From: a virus
IMG/VR virus record: IMGVR_UViG_3300025286_000053
Location: 1-37,020 of that record
Direction: 5' to 3' (one strand)
DNA: 37,020 bases
Part shown: positions 24,157 to 30,356 of the stretch, piece after piece
Numbering within the stretch: position 1 is the stretch's first letter
How the letters are laid out: the number at the start of each line of letters is the position of its first letter
The notes under the pieces: model-generated
What the model was told of the DNA's origin: nothing
What the model saw: only the letters and a program-made list of their open reading frames with translations
Databases searched by the model: none
Made by a program: the position numbers and the translations under genes

Positions 24157-24305
24157 TTCTTCAACTCCTTTTCCTTATCACAAAACGCCTTTTTCATTTC
24201 CCGGTCATTATTATACGCCGGGTAGTATTCACACCACAGAGCACCTAACTGTGATAGCGTTGTGCATTCGTTGAGGCGGTCGATGTCTTTTTGTCTATAC
24301 GTCAT
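24153..24305 (-). CDS. Small helical protein resembling the annealing protein C-terminus
   Basis: 50 residues, ATG 24305 with GGAG 10 bases upstream, overlapping the annealing protein stop by 11 bases. The pattern ...LNECTTLSQLGALWCEYYP...MKKAFCDKEKELKK mirrors the last 50 residues of the annealing protein just upstream (SCKKMDELKNRWSKFV...KDEMKEKL): Cys, then a Leu-x(4)-Trp helix, then a charged helix. It therefore looks like a free copy of that helical C-terminal module, perhaps a protein-interaction unit. Confidence 0.6.
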   Translation of the reverse strand: MTYRQKDIDRLNECTTLSQLGALWCEYYPAYNNDREMKKAFCDKEKELKK

Positions 24306-24897
24306 TAAGTTTCTCCTTCATTTCGTCCTTAACCGGCGTTAACTTATCCACCAGTTCAGGGTTAAATTTTACAAACTTGCTCCAGCGATTTTTTAGCTCG
24401 TCCATTTTTTTACAGGATTGCAGCGCGATGGTGGCTGATTTGGTTTTGTCCTCCGCTTTCTCTTCTGCGGCCTCCTCTTTACGTTCGTTAACATAATTGT
24501 TATCGTCGAACTTTCCGAGGAATACATCTGCATTGAAGCCGAGCTTAGACAGTGCTTTAGTCAGCATATCAGTTTCAGCTTTCTTGGCAAACTGGTCATC
24601 CGGTTTAGTCCGCTTGCCGTCACGCCACACACTGGTGCTGTTTATTATTTCAAACTCTCCACCAGGAAAGAAGAATAAACCCTTTATTATTACCAGTCCA
24701 TTAACCAGTGCAAGAGCAGTGTCAATCTCAATGGTTTTAAATCCCCATTTCTCGCCATATAAACCAAACCGCTTAGTGGCTTTCTTTACCTGATAATGAG
24801 GACATATAGCAGTGTACTGATATGGTATAGTAACCAGTTTAGTATAAGCGGGGTCTGTTTTTTCAACTGCGCTCCATAACTCAAGATTATCGCTCAT
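24295..24897 (-). CDS. Single-strand annealing protein (ERF/Rad52-superfamily, DUF1071-like)
   Basis: 200 residues. The N-terminal domain shows LWSAVEKTDPAYTK, YTAICPHYQVKKATKRFGLYG and then KKAETDMLTKALSKLGFNADVFLGKFDDNNYV, a pattern shared by phage single-strand annealing proteins of the DUF1071/ERF kind. Residues about 135-150 are an acidic linker and 155-200 a helical C-terminal module. It would anneal ssDNA made by the exonuclease and promote strand exchange. The start overlaps the RHH gene stop by 11 bases. Confidence 0.75.
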   Translation of the reverse strand: MSDNLELWSAVEKTDPAYTKLVTIPYQYTAICPHYQVKKATKRFGLYGEKWGFKTIEIDTALALVNGLVIIKGLFFFPGGEFEIINSTSVWRDGKRTKPDDQFAKKAETDMLTKALSKLGFNADVFLGKFDDNNYVNERKEEAAEEKAEDKTKSATIALQSCKKMDELKNRWSKFVKFNPELVDKLTPVKDEMKEKLNDV

Positions 24898-25030
24898 TAT
24901 GGCAAATCTCCGTATTAATAAGATAATTAATCAACTCATCATGAGTCATCTTTTTTATCTTTGCTATAAGCTTGAACCGCTCTGCCGTTTCCGGCCTCAA
25001 AGCGATGTGTTTTCTATTGTCTTTACTCAT
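24887..25030 (-). CDS. Ribbon-helix-helix DNA-binding protein
   Basis: 47 residues: a short strand (KHIALRPETAERFKLIAK) followed by two helices (THDELINYLINTEI), the RHH/CopG fold. The frame is open to TTG 25141, but ATG 25030 has AAGGAG 6 bases upstream. It is the first gene of the leftward operon, next to the divergent control region with three GTTAAAY direct repeats, so autoregulation is plausible. Alternatively it regulates the rightward early promoter. Confidence 0.65.
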   Translation of the reverse strand: MSKDNRKHIALRPETAERFKLIAKIKKMTHDELINYLINTEICHNER

Positions 25031-25066
25031 ATTTACTCCTTGAGTTACAATAAAAACTAATCCCAT

Positions 25067-25106
25067 GTTAAACTCTATGCAAGTTAAATTATTAAAAAAG
25101 TTAAAC
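25067..25106. repeat. Three GTTAAAY direct repeats, possible operator
   Basis: GTTAAAC (25067-25073), GTTAAAT (25083-25089) and GTTAAAC (25100-25106) recur at spacings of 16 and 17 bp, in the same orientation, in the intergenic region between the divergent operons. Such helically related short direct repeats are typical of RHH binding sites; the RHH gene 24887-25030 starts 37 bp away. The region lies just upstream of the -35 box of the rightward promoter. Confidence 0.45.
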
Positions 25107-25112
25107 ACTTGC

Positions 25113-25141
25113 TTGACTGTGTAATAAATCGGACTTAACAT
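25113..25141 (+). promoter_or_regulatory. Rightward early promoter
   Basis: TTGACT (25113-25118) and TAACAT (25136-25141) with a 17-bp spacer, 5/6 and 4/6 matches to the sigma70 consensus. Transcription would begin near 25148, about 18 bases before ATG 25166, whose AAAGGAG is well placed. No other gene lies between, so it probably drives the early/replication operon. Confidence 0.6.
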
Positions 25142-25165
25142 TAATTAACGACCAAAGGAGAAAAC

Positions 25166-25444
25166 ATGAATAAATACCAAACCCAGGCAGGTGACATACT
25201 CCGCGTTTACCCGGAAGAGGATACCTGTTCTATAGCGTTCAGCCTTAAATCACCACTACCGGCGGATGCGCACATTTGCTATTTCGAGCTCGATACAGAA
25301 TCAGCTCGCCATATGGCCGAATACGTCCGTGGCGATATCTTAATGGAGTTTATAGAAGACCCGTCAAAGATTGAGCCAGCGCTGCGGAAATTATTGCAAG
25401 ATACAATAAACGAGTATTACGAGGGGAAGAAAGATGAGCACTAG
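25166..25444 (+). CDS. Early protein of unknown function
   Basis: 92 residues, first gene of the rightward early operon with AAAGGAG upstream. Acidic; residues 1-55 beta-like (DILRVYPEEDTCSIAFSLKS), residues 60-92 helical (ALRKLLQDTINEYYEGKK). No family is recognised. The end overlaps the next ATG by 11 bases. First-position early genes in phages often shut off or redirect host functions, but no specific evidence exists here. Confidence 0.6.
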   Translation: MNKYQTQAGDILRVYPEEDTCSIAFSLKSPLPADAHICYFELDTESARHMAEYVRGDILMEFIEDPSKIEPALRKLLQDTINEYYEGKKDEH

Positions 25445-25760
25445 TCAATTTAAGCCAAATTTCCGGATGCTGTACGGAAGCTCCCTGGACAGGATCGCAG
25501 AGTACCAGGATCGTATTAGAGCACTTGACGATGACAACAGAGCACTTGACGATGACAACAAGAAAATGAACCGGGCACTAGACAAGCAGATTAAAAAATG
25601 CCGACACTTAGGCAACCATATTAAAGACAGAGACAAGGAGATAGAAATGCTAAAAGATAAACTGCAATGCAAGCAGGAAAAGCCGAATAATATTGCCGCT
25701 GCGGTTACTTCGGTGTGCATTCTGGGGATAATGATAATAATTTACCTGGGGGGTAAGTAA
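25434..25760 (+). CDS. Coiled-coil protein with C-terminal membrane anchor
   Basis: 108 residues. Residues 18-80 are a coiled coil (RIRALDDDNRALDDDNKKM...), and residues 87-105 (NIAAAVTSVCILGIMIIIYL) form a tail-anchor membrane helix. The 7-residue duplication RALDDDN arises from a 21-bp tandem repeat (25518-25559). The next ATG shares a base with its stop. Topology suggests a cytoplasmic coiled coil held on the membrane; function is unknown. Confidence 0.6.
   Translation: MSTSQFKPNFRMLYGSSLDRIAEYQDRIRALDDDNRALDDDNKKMNRALDKQIKKCRHLGNHIKDRDKEIEMLKDKLQCKQEKPNNIAAAVTSVCILGIMIIIYLGGK
25518..25559 (+). repeat. 21-bp perfect tandem duplication in coding sequence
   Basis: AGAGCACTTGACGATGACAAC occurs twice in tandem (25518-25538 and 25539-25559; 21 bp each) inside the coiled-coil gene and adds exactly one heptad (7 residues). 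Identity of the copies suggests a recent slippage event. Confidence 0.9.
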
Positions 25761-25951
25761 TGAATAAATGGGAGGAGTTGAAAAAGATCTTAGAGAGCAA
25801 TATAGCAGCATGTTTCACAGTCGGCTTGACAGGATCTGCAGCGATTGTCGGGCAGGTTTTAGGGATAATGACCGAACTCGAAACCGAAGAACTAACAGAC
25901 TGTAGTTTTCCGGAAGTGGTCGAGGTGGAGCGGGCAGACCTTGAAAAATGA
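25760..25951 (+). CDS. Small early protein, possibly membrane associated
   Basis: 63 residues; ATG overlaps the previous stop (TAATG). A hydrophobic stretch (AACFTVGLTGSAAIVGQVLGIM, residues 16-37) could be a membrane helix, followed by an acidic C-terminus (TELETEELTDCSFPEVVEVE). No family is known to me. Confidence 0.5.
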   Translation: MNKWEELKKILESNIAACFTVGLTGSAAIVGQVLGIMTELETEELTDCSFPEVVEVERADLEK

Positions 25952-25979
25952 GAAAGGCGCGGTAAGGTAATGGTAGGGG

Positions 25980-26082
25980 CTTCGGGCTTACAGGATAGCT
26001 ACCTGCCGAAGGTCTCAGACATAGGTTTTCTCACTGTTACCTATCCCCCATCTTTTTTAAACACAGTGAACAAAACAGTGAG
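25980..26082 (+). promoter_or_regulatory. Structured leader before the replication initiator
   Basis: Within the 139-base gap, CTTCGG (25980-25985) pairs with CCGAAG (26006-26011) around an inner hairpin CAGG-A-TAG/CTACCTG (25991-26005). Further on, CTCACTGTT (26030-26038) pairs perfectly with AACAGTGAG (26074-26082), the right arm of which overlaps the GAGG ribosome binding site (26080-26083) of ATG 26091. The second stem would hide that site. A 38-codon ORF with a weak GGTA site (25970-26086) also spans the leader and ends 5 bases before ATG 26091, so translation of it could open the stem. Confidence 0.45.
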
Positions 26083-26090
26083 GTAATAAT

Positions 26091-27083
26091 ATGCGTTTTA
26101 CAGACGAGAAGAAATGGTCTGATAAATGGTTTAGGGGGCTTAGTAGCTCAGATAAATTAATTTGGATATTTCTTTGCGACAATTGTAGCGTGGGTGGTTT
26201 CATCGAATATGACCCAGAATATATTTCTTTTATGACTAAACTTTCTGAAGATACAGTCAACCAATCTATTGACAATATATGTAGTAAATTGGAAATTATT
26301 AATGATGTTATTTGGATTAAAAAATTTATTCACCATCAGAAGAATTTGCCATTGAACCCAGCTAATAATGCCCATAAGGCAATCATACGGGACATTAAAG
26401 AGCACGTGCTTTTTATAGATGCACAAGATTTAATTGATGAAAATTCAAACGATGAGTTTAGAGTTTGTTTGTCTCAGCGCGAGACGGTATGGATAAGAGA
26501 TAAAGGAATTTGTCAATATACTAGCGCTGTATTAAAATCTAACGATGATTATGAAGTGGATCATATTCACCCAAGGTCTAAGGGTGGCAGTGACAGGTAT
26601 ATTAATCTTGCTTGTTGCTCTAAATCATTTAATAGAGACAAGAGTGATTCATTGATTCCTTTAACTGTTCGAGATTATTCGGCATCAGCAGCAAAAAAGG
26701 CTTTAATGCTTGATCCTGTTTTACTTAATAGTTTTAATAGTTTTTTTAATAGATCTATACACTTAAATGATCAACAGAGGTTAGTTGAAGTGAACGGCTA
26801 TCTAGGGGCTAACGATACGTCAGTGAGCCCCATAGGTAAAGGTAAGGGTAAAGGTAAGGGTAAAGGTAGGCCCGTAATATTAGCCCCGCCAACACTTGAA
26901 GAGGTTAAGGCTTATTTCAAGGAAAAGGGTTATAAAACTGATTCGGCTATCAGGGCTTTTAATGCCTACTCTGAAAATAATTGGCATGACTCAAATAATA
27001 AACCGGTTAAGAATTGGAAACTGAAAATGAATAATGTTTGGTTTAAGCCTGAGAACCTAGCTTCGGAGGATCACCCGTTTTGA
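26091..27083 (+). CDS. Replication initiator with inserted HNH endonuclease domain
   Basis: 330 residues. Residues 1-115 match the wHTH domain of phage replication organisers (KKWSDKWFRGLSSSDKLIWIF, 'GGFIEYDPEYISFM', 'VIWIKKFIHHQKNLPLNP'). Residues 128-230 are foreign to that family and contain an HNH motif: C141, D157-H158 (EVDHIHPRSKGGS), N172 and N181. Residues about 240-260 are a Gly-Lys linker (PIGKGKGKGKGKG), and 266-320 the usual C-terminal segment (PPTLEEVKAYFKEKGY...VKNWKLKMNNVWF). It should bind the origin and load the downstream helicase. The insertion resembles a homing-type nuclease captured in an essential gene. Confidence 0.8.
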   Translation: MRFTDEKKWSDKWFRGLSSSDKLIWIFLCDNCSVGGFIEYDPEYISFMTKLSEDTVNQSIDNICSKLEIINDVIWIKKFIHHQKNLPLNPANNAHKAIIRDIKEHVLFIDAQDLIDENSNDEFRVCLSQRETVWIRDKGICQYTSAVLKSNDDYEVDHIHPRSKGGSDRYINLACCSKSFNRDKSDSLIPLTVRDYSASAAKKALMLDPVLLNSFNSFFNRSIHLNDQQRLVEVNGYLGANDTSVSPIGKGKGKGKGKGRPVILAPPTLEEVKAYFKEKGYKTDSAIRAFNAYSENNWHDSNNKPVKNWKLKMNNVWFKPENLASEDHPF

Positions 27084-28339
27084 ACAATAACACAGATCAA
27101 TTACTCTTAGGCCTTTTAATGAAAGAGCCGGAACTTCTGGACGATTGCCAACTAATTTGTAATATCGAATCGCCCTTTATGGATTACGACCATAACAAGA
27201 TATTCAAAGATATGCAGCGGATTTATGGCGAGACTGGCGCGATAGATAAAAAGTCTTTAATGATAGCCGGAAAGTCCCAGGGAATTCCCTTGCAGAAATA
27301 TACTACTATTCAGACTAACGGCGGATTTCGTGAGCAGTTAACAGAGTATGTCAGAGATGTATATAATGAGGCAGTTAAACGGCACTTACAGGTATTGGGT
27401 CAGAATATAATCAATTGCACCAATGATGATTTAAACCCAGCTGAGAAGTATTTAGAGATTGCCAGGAATGCGATAGAAAGTATTGACAAAGCGTCTGCGG
27501 TACAATCACGGGTTACATTAAAGGACGCAGTTAAACAGGTGCTGGATGAGGCTATAAAATTATCTGAGGGTAATACTGAAGATTACCTTAAGACGGGTAT
27601 TTATGCTGTTGACAGGATTATTCAAGGTTTCCAAACTAAAACAATGTCGGTTATCGGTGCCCGTCCTTCTGTCGGTAAGTCTGCTTTAGGTTTAACGATT
27701 ATGTCAAATATGATAACGGCGAATATTCCATGTGCTTTTATATCTGTTGAGATGTCGGAAAAAGAATGTGCTACAAGAGTAATACAAGTGCGGTCTAATG
27801 CTTCTATGAGTGATTTTGCGCAAGGTATGAATGCAGGACAATTTAAGATATTTGCGGATACTGCTAAAGAATTTGCTAAGTGCCAACACGCTGAGATTAT
27901 CCGAACAACTAACCGGACTATAGGAAACATCCGCGCTATTATCCGGAAGTTGAAAAATAAGCATACCGGCCTTAAAGTTGTATTCATAGACTACATTCAG
28001 AAACTAGGCGCAGACCGTGAGGAGATTATGAAAGTTTCAGGAGTATTGACAGATATTGCAAACGACCTAGACATTCATGTGTGTGCCCTTGCTCAGTTAA
28101 ATAGAGACGGCGCAGAATCACCGAAGATTAAGCACTTAAAAGAATGTGGCCGGATCGAAGAGGATGCGCATTATATCATCCTGATTGATCGAGATCTAGC
28201 CGAACAATTCACCGGTAATTATGATCAGGATTGCCGGTTATTTATAGCAAAAAACAGAGGAGGCAGGACAGGCATGGCCAGTATAAAATACAACGCGAGA
28301 ACAACAAGGTTTTACGATTCGAACGAAGGAGGATTTTGA
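27080..28339 (+). CDS. dnaB: Replicative DNA helicase, DnaB family
   Basis: 419 residues, TTG start overlapping the initiator stop (TTGA), GGAGG at 27065-27069. Walker A GARPSVGKS (193-201), the FISVEMS segment (220-226), Walker B KVVFIDYIQ (299-307), ALAQLNR (336-342) and a final arginine-bearing 'IAKNRGGRTG' segment show an active RecA-type hexameric helicase. The N-terminal DnaB domain is short but present. It should unwind the phage fork and bind primase; no primase gene is seen, so the host DnaG is probably used. Confidence 0.93.
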   Translation: MNNNTDQLLLGLLMKEPELLDDCQLICNIESPFMDYDHNKIFKDMQRIYGETGAIDKKSLMIAGKSQGIPLQKYTTIQTNGGFREQLTEYVRDVYNEAVKRHLQVLGQNIINCTNDDLNPAEKYLEIARNAIESIDKASAVQSRVTLKDAVKQVLDEAIKLSEGNTEDYLKTGIYAVDRIIQGFQTKTMSVIGARPSVGKSALGLTIMSNMITANIPCAFISVEMSEKECATRVIQVRSNASMSDFAQGMNAGQFKIFADTAKEFAKCQHAEIIRTTNRTIGNIRAIIRKLKNKHTGLKVVFIDYIQKLGADREEIMKVSGVLTDIANDLDIHVCALAQLNRDGAESPKIKHLKECGRIEEDAHYIILIDRDLAEQFTGNYDQDCRLFIAKNRGGRTGMASIKYNARTTRFYDSNEGGF

Positions 28340-28512
28340 TGAATATGTACGGCTGGAATGGCTATGAAAAAAGAAGACTTAAGCGCGCAGTTAAACAGGC
28401 TAGGAAAGTCTTATACAGTTCGCGCAATTTTTCACACCTATTCCGATTGGTTCCATTGATTGTAACTTGCTATAATAATCCTGATATATTATTTGGCGAG
28501 TTTTATGACTGA
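28339..28512 (+). CDS. Small basic protein of unknown function
   Basis: 57 residues from ATG 28339, which overlaps the helicase stop by one base (TGATG) and is preceded by GAAGGAGGATT. The frame continues upstream to 28231 but only inside the helicase gene. The protein is basic (YEKRRLKRAVKQARKVLYSS) with a hydrophobic C-terminal half (LFRLVPLIVTCYNN). No family recognised. Confidence 0.5.
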   Translation: MNMYGWNGYEKRRLKRAVKQARKVLYSSRNFSHLFRLVPLIVTCYNNPDILFGEFYD

Positions 28513-28738
28513 CCTCGAAATCGAACTCTTGGCAATGGAATCTGCCGAGCCTGAACCGTCAACCTCTCCCGATTGGTTTTTAATCGGTATGGGGATTAAA
28601 CCGGCGCCGGCTGCAGTTTACGCCGGAGCTAGGGCGATTTACTTAGAGTTTGTGAAGTTCGAGGCAACACCGTTTGCGGAAACGTTTGAGGACGTTCTGC
28701 AGGAGTTTAAAGCATATAAAGGAGAAGAAAATGAGTGA
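28505..28738 (+). CDS. Small acidic protein of unknown function
   Basis: 77 residues from ATG 28505 (upstream start codons lie inside the previous gene). Acidic overall with SAEPEPSTSPDW and a helix 'AAVYAGARAIYLEFVKFE'. It overlaps the previous gene by 8 bases and shares bases with a tiny ORF downstream. No family is recognised. Confidence 0.5.
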   Translation: MTDLEIELLAMESAEPEPSTSPDWFLIGMGIKPAPAAVYAGARAIYLEFVKFEATPFAETFEDVLQEFKAYKGEENE

Positions 28739-28781
28739 AGAAATTAAGCCGGAAGTTATGAAGGAGGGAGTGGAAGTATGA
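28731..28781 (+). CDS. Possible 16-residue ORF
   Basis: ATG 28731 follows AAAGGAGAAGAAA, an excellent ribosome site, and is open for 16 codons (MSEEIKPEVMKEGVEV) to TGA 28779-28781. It overlaps the previous gene by 8 bases. It could be a real tiny acidic protein or simply a leader for coupling to the resolvase-like gene that follows. Confidence 0.3.
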   Translation: MSEEIKPEVMKEGVEV

Positions 28782-28800
28782 AATGGCCGGAGGAATCATC

Positions 28801-29136
28801 ATGAAACGAGCAGCGCGCAAGGATGCGAATCATAATCGAGTAATGAACGCTTTTATTGAGTACGGCTGGACGGTGCTGGATATATGGCAGATCAAAAACG
28901 CCTGCGATATCATAATAACCAAGAACGGGCAAACGGTAGCCTGCGAAATCAAAGACGGCAACAAACCGCCATCCGCAAGAAAACTTACCGCCGGAGAAAA
29001 AGACTTTCGCGACCGGTGGAGTGAAAACGGACATTGGAGACTGGTCAAAAGCCTGGACGATGTGACTGCGGTAAATCGGGAATTCAGCCGGAGAAACATT
29101 GTTAGCGTTATGAATGACTATCGATTTTGGGGTTAG
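28801..29136 (+). CDS. Holliday junction resolvase-like/VRR-NUC-type nuclease
   Basis: 111 residues. The PD-(D/E)XK core is visible as E20, D36 (ACDIIIT) and E49-x-K51 (ACEIKDG). The order and spacing match small phage resolvase-like nucleases that debranch replicating or packaged DNA. CGGAGGA at 28788-28794 precedes ATG 28801; an upstream ATG at 28783 is less well placed. It is the last gene of the replication operon before the intergenic promoter. Confidence 0.72.
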   Translation: MKRAARKDANHNRVMNAFIEYGWTVLDIWQIKNACDIIITKNGQTVACEIKDGNKPPSARKLTAGEKDFRDRWSENGHWRLVKSLDDVTAVNREFSRRNIVSVMNDYRFWG

Positions 29137-29181
29137 GGTGGGTTACTATCAAGAAAGTGTGATATTTTTGCACGTATGGTA

Positions 29182-29209
29182 TTGACAGGTGTATTTACGG
29201 AAGTATAAT
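29182..29209 (+). promoter_or_regulatory. Consensus sigma70 promoter of accessory operon
   Basis: TTGACA (29182-29187) and TATAAT (29204-29209) match the sigma70 consensus at all 12 positions with a 16-bp spacer. Transcription should start near 29216, about 18 bases before ATG 29234 with its AAAGGAG site. It is by far the strongest-looking promoter in the window and opens the methyltransferase/accessory operon. Confidence 0.8.
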
Positions 29210-29233
29210 TAAGCAACGATAAAGGAGAACCAA

Positions 29234-29362
29234 ATGAATAAAACCAAGACAACCTGGCTTCAAGTCCGCCTAACGCCACAAGAGCGCGAATGGCTCAAGC
29301 AGAAAGCGAAGAAAGCCGAAATGACGGTAAGCGAGTATATTAGAGCTAAGGCGGGGTTATAG
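29234..29362 (+). CDS. Ribbon-helix-helix/Arc-MobC-type small protein
   Basis: 42 residues, with AAAGGAG before ATG 29234. The strand WLQVRLTPQEREWLKQK and second helix 'AEMTVSEYIRAKAG' form the RHH fold of Arc/MobC-type DNA-binding proteins. It is the first gene after the strong promoter and could repress it. The stop overlaps the GTG start of the methyltransferase (TAGTG). Confidence 0.68.
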   Translation: MNKTKTTWLQVRLTPQEREWLKQKAKKAEMTVSEYIRAKAGL

Positions 29363-30246
29363 TGTATGAGTTGGCAATGTTTGAGCTTGCCTTGTTTGCC
29401 GGAGCAGGAGGGGGAATACTCGGCGGGCACTTATGCGGCTTCACTTGCGTTGGAGCTGTTGAAATCGAGGAATACCCCAGAGAAGTCCTTAAGCAGCGAC
29501 AAAGAGACAGAATCCTGCCAAAATTCCCAATATGGGACGATGTCTGCACCTTCAGAATCGACAACCCCGAATGCAGAGAGTATATCGAACTATTACGAGA
29601 ACACAGAGAAAACCTTATCATTTCGGGTGGATTTCCTTGCCAAGATATATCATCAGCAGGTAAAGGCGCAGGGATTACAAAAGATACTCGATCCGGATTA
29701 TGGTTTGAATTTGCCCGTATCATTGACGAAATACGACCCGCAAGAGTCCTTGTGGAAAACTCACCAATGCTTACTTCTCGGGGGCTTGGAGTCGTTCTCG
29801 GAGACCTGGCCGAAATGGGGTATGATGCAAGATGGGGAGTGTTGGGCGCTGTCGATGTCGGAGCTCCTCATAAGCGTGAGAGAATCTGGTTACTCTGTTC
29901 CAACTCCAACATGCAATCCAGATTTACCGAACAAGAACGCCAACACAAACGGCCCGAAAAACTTAATGGATGTAGCAGAGGGAAAATGGCAACATCTTTT
30001 GCCAACTCCAGGGACAACAGGAATGTCGAACGGGTCAGGAAACTGCGAGAAGGTGAACAAGCTTCATGCGGAGGGGCTGGTCTCGGAGGAGGAGAGGAAG
30101 TCTATGAGAGCAGGGAATGGTGGACAACTGAACCCAAACTGGGTCGAGTGGCTAATGGGGTGGCCAAGCGGGTGGACCGACTTAAGGCCATTGGGAATGG
30201 ACAGATCCCTCAATGTGTATTTGCAGCATGGAGGACATTAAGATGA
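29362..30246 (+). CDS. C5-cytosine DNA methyltransferase, Dcm-like
   Basis: 294 residues, GTG start with GCGGGG upstream (ATG at 29377 is an alternative). Motif I LFAGAGGG (11-18), motif IV GGFPCQ (89-94, catalytic C93), motif VI EN (132-133), motif VIII RERIWL (172-177) and motif X GNGQIPQ (278-284) are complete. The target-recognition region (about 185-255) is short and Arg/Asn/Ser-rich. It methylates cytosine, probably protecting phage DNA from host restriction. A second frame (29366-30241) runs through nearly the entire gene with family-like motifs of its own. No matching restriction endonuclease is seen. Confidence 0.88.
   Translation: MYELAMFELALFAGAGGGILGGHLCGFTCVGAVEIEEYPREVLKQRQRDRILPKFPIWDDVCTFRIDNPECREYIELLREHRENLIISGGFPCQDISSAGKGAGITKDTRSGLWFEFARIIDEIRPARVLVENSPMLTSRGLGVVLGDLAEMGYDARWGVLGAVDVGAPHKRERIWLLCSNSNMQSRFTEQERQHKRPEKLNGCSRGKMATSFANSRDNRNVERVRKLREGEQASCGGAGLGGGEEVYESREWWTTEPKLGRVANGVAKRVDRLKAIGNGQIPQCVFAAWRTLR
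29366..30241 (+). CDS. Overlapping +1-frame ORF with own family-like motifs
   Basis: This 291-residue frame begins at ATG 29366, four bases after the methyltransferase GTG, shares its GGGG ribosome site and ends five bases before its stop. Segments ESLWKTHQCLLL (126-137), SFSETWPKWGMMQDGECWAL (143-162), SVPTPTCNP and LNPNWVEWLMGWPSGWTDL (255-273) match, from memory, proteins widely annotated in phages near Dcm-type methyltransferases (WRTSQTCLL, SETWPRSGMMRNG, LNP.WVEWLMG.P.GWT). Its conserved points coincide with methyltransferase motifs VI and X in the other frame (WKT with VEN; GWTDLRPLGM with VDRLKAIGN). Either both proteins are made, or this frame is passively conserved. Confidence 0.45.
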   Translation: MSWQCLSLPCLPEQEGEYSAGTYAASLALELLKSRNTPEKSLSSDKETESCQNSQYGTMSAPSESTTPNAESISNYYENTEKTLSFRVDFLAKIYHQQVKAQGLQKILDPDYGLNLPVSLTKYDPQESLWKTHQCLLLGGLESFSETWPKWGMMQDGECWALSMSELLISVRESGYSVPTPTCNPDLPNKNANTNGPKNLMDVAEGKWQHLLPTPGTTGMSNGSGNCEKVNKLHAEGLVSEEERKSMRAGNGGQLNPNWVEWLMGWPSGWTDLRPLGMDRSLNVYLQHGGH

Positions 30247-30341
30247 AATCCGCGATATATATCACCCTTTCCGCAATCGGAGTAATCGGATTTGTCTGGA
30301 TAATGGTAGTGGCTGTTTTTAAGGCTGCAAACGGGAGCTAA
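30243..30341 (+). CDS. Tiny membrane protein
   Basis: 32 residues from ATG 30243, overlapping the methyltransferase stop. A single hydrophobic span (IYITLSAIGVIGFVWIMVVAV) between MKSA and FKAANGS predicts one membrane helix. Overlap with the preceding gene and AAAGGAG for the following gene fit an operon. No family recognised. Confidence 0.45.
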   Translation: MKSAIYITLSAIGVIGFVWIMVVAVFKAANGS

Positions 30342-30356
30342 AGGAGAAAACGACAG

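Noticed and set aside
25952-26090. tRNA-like or riboswitch gene in the leader
   Set aside because: There are strong hairpins but no cloverleaf, acceptor CCA or known riboswitch core; I keep it only as a structured leader.
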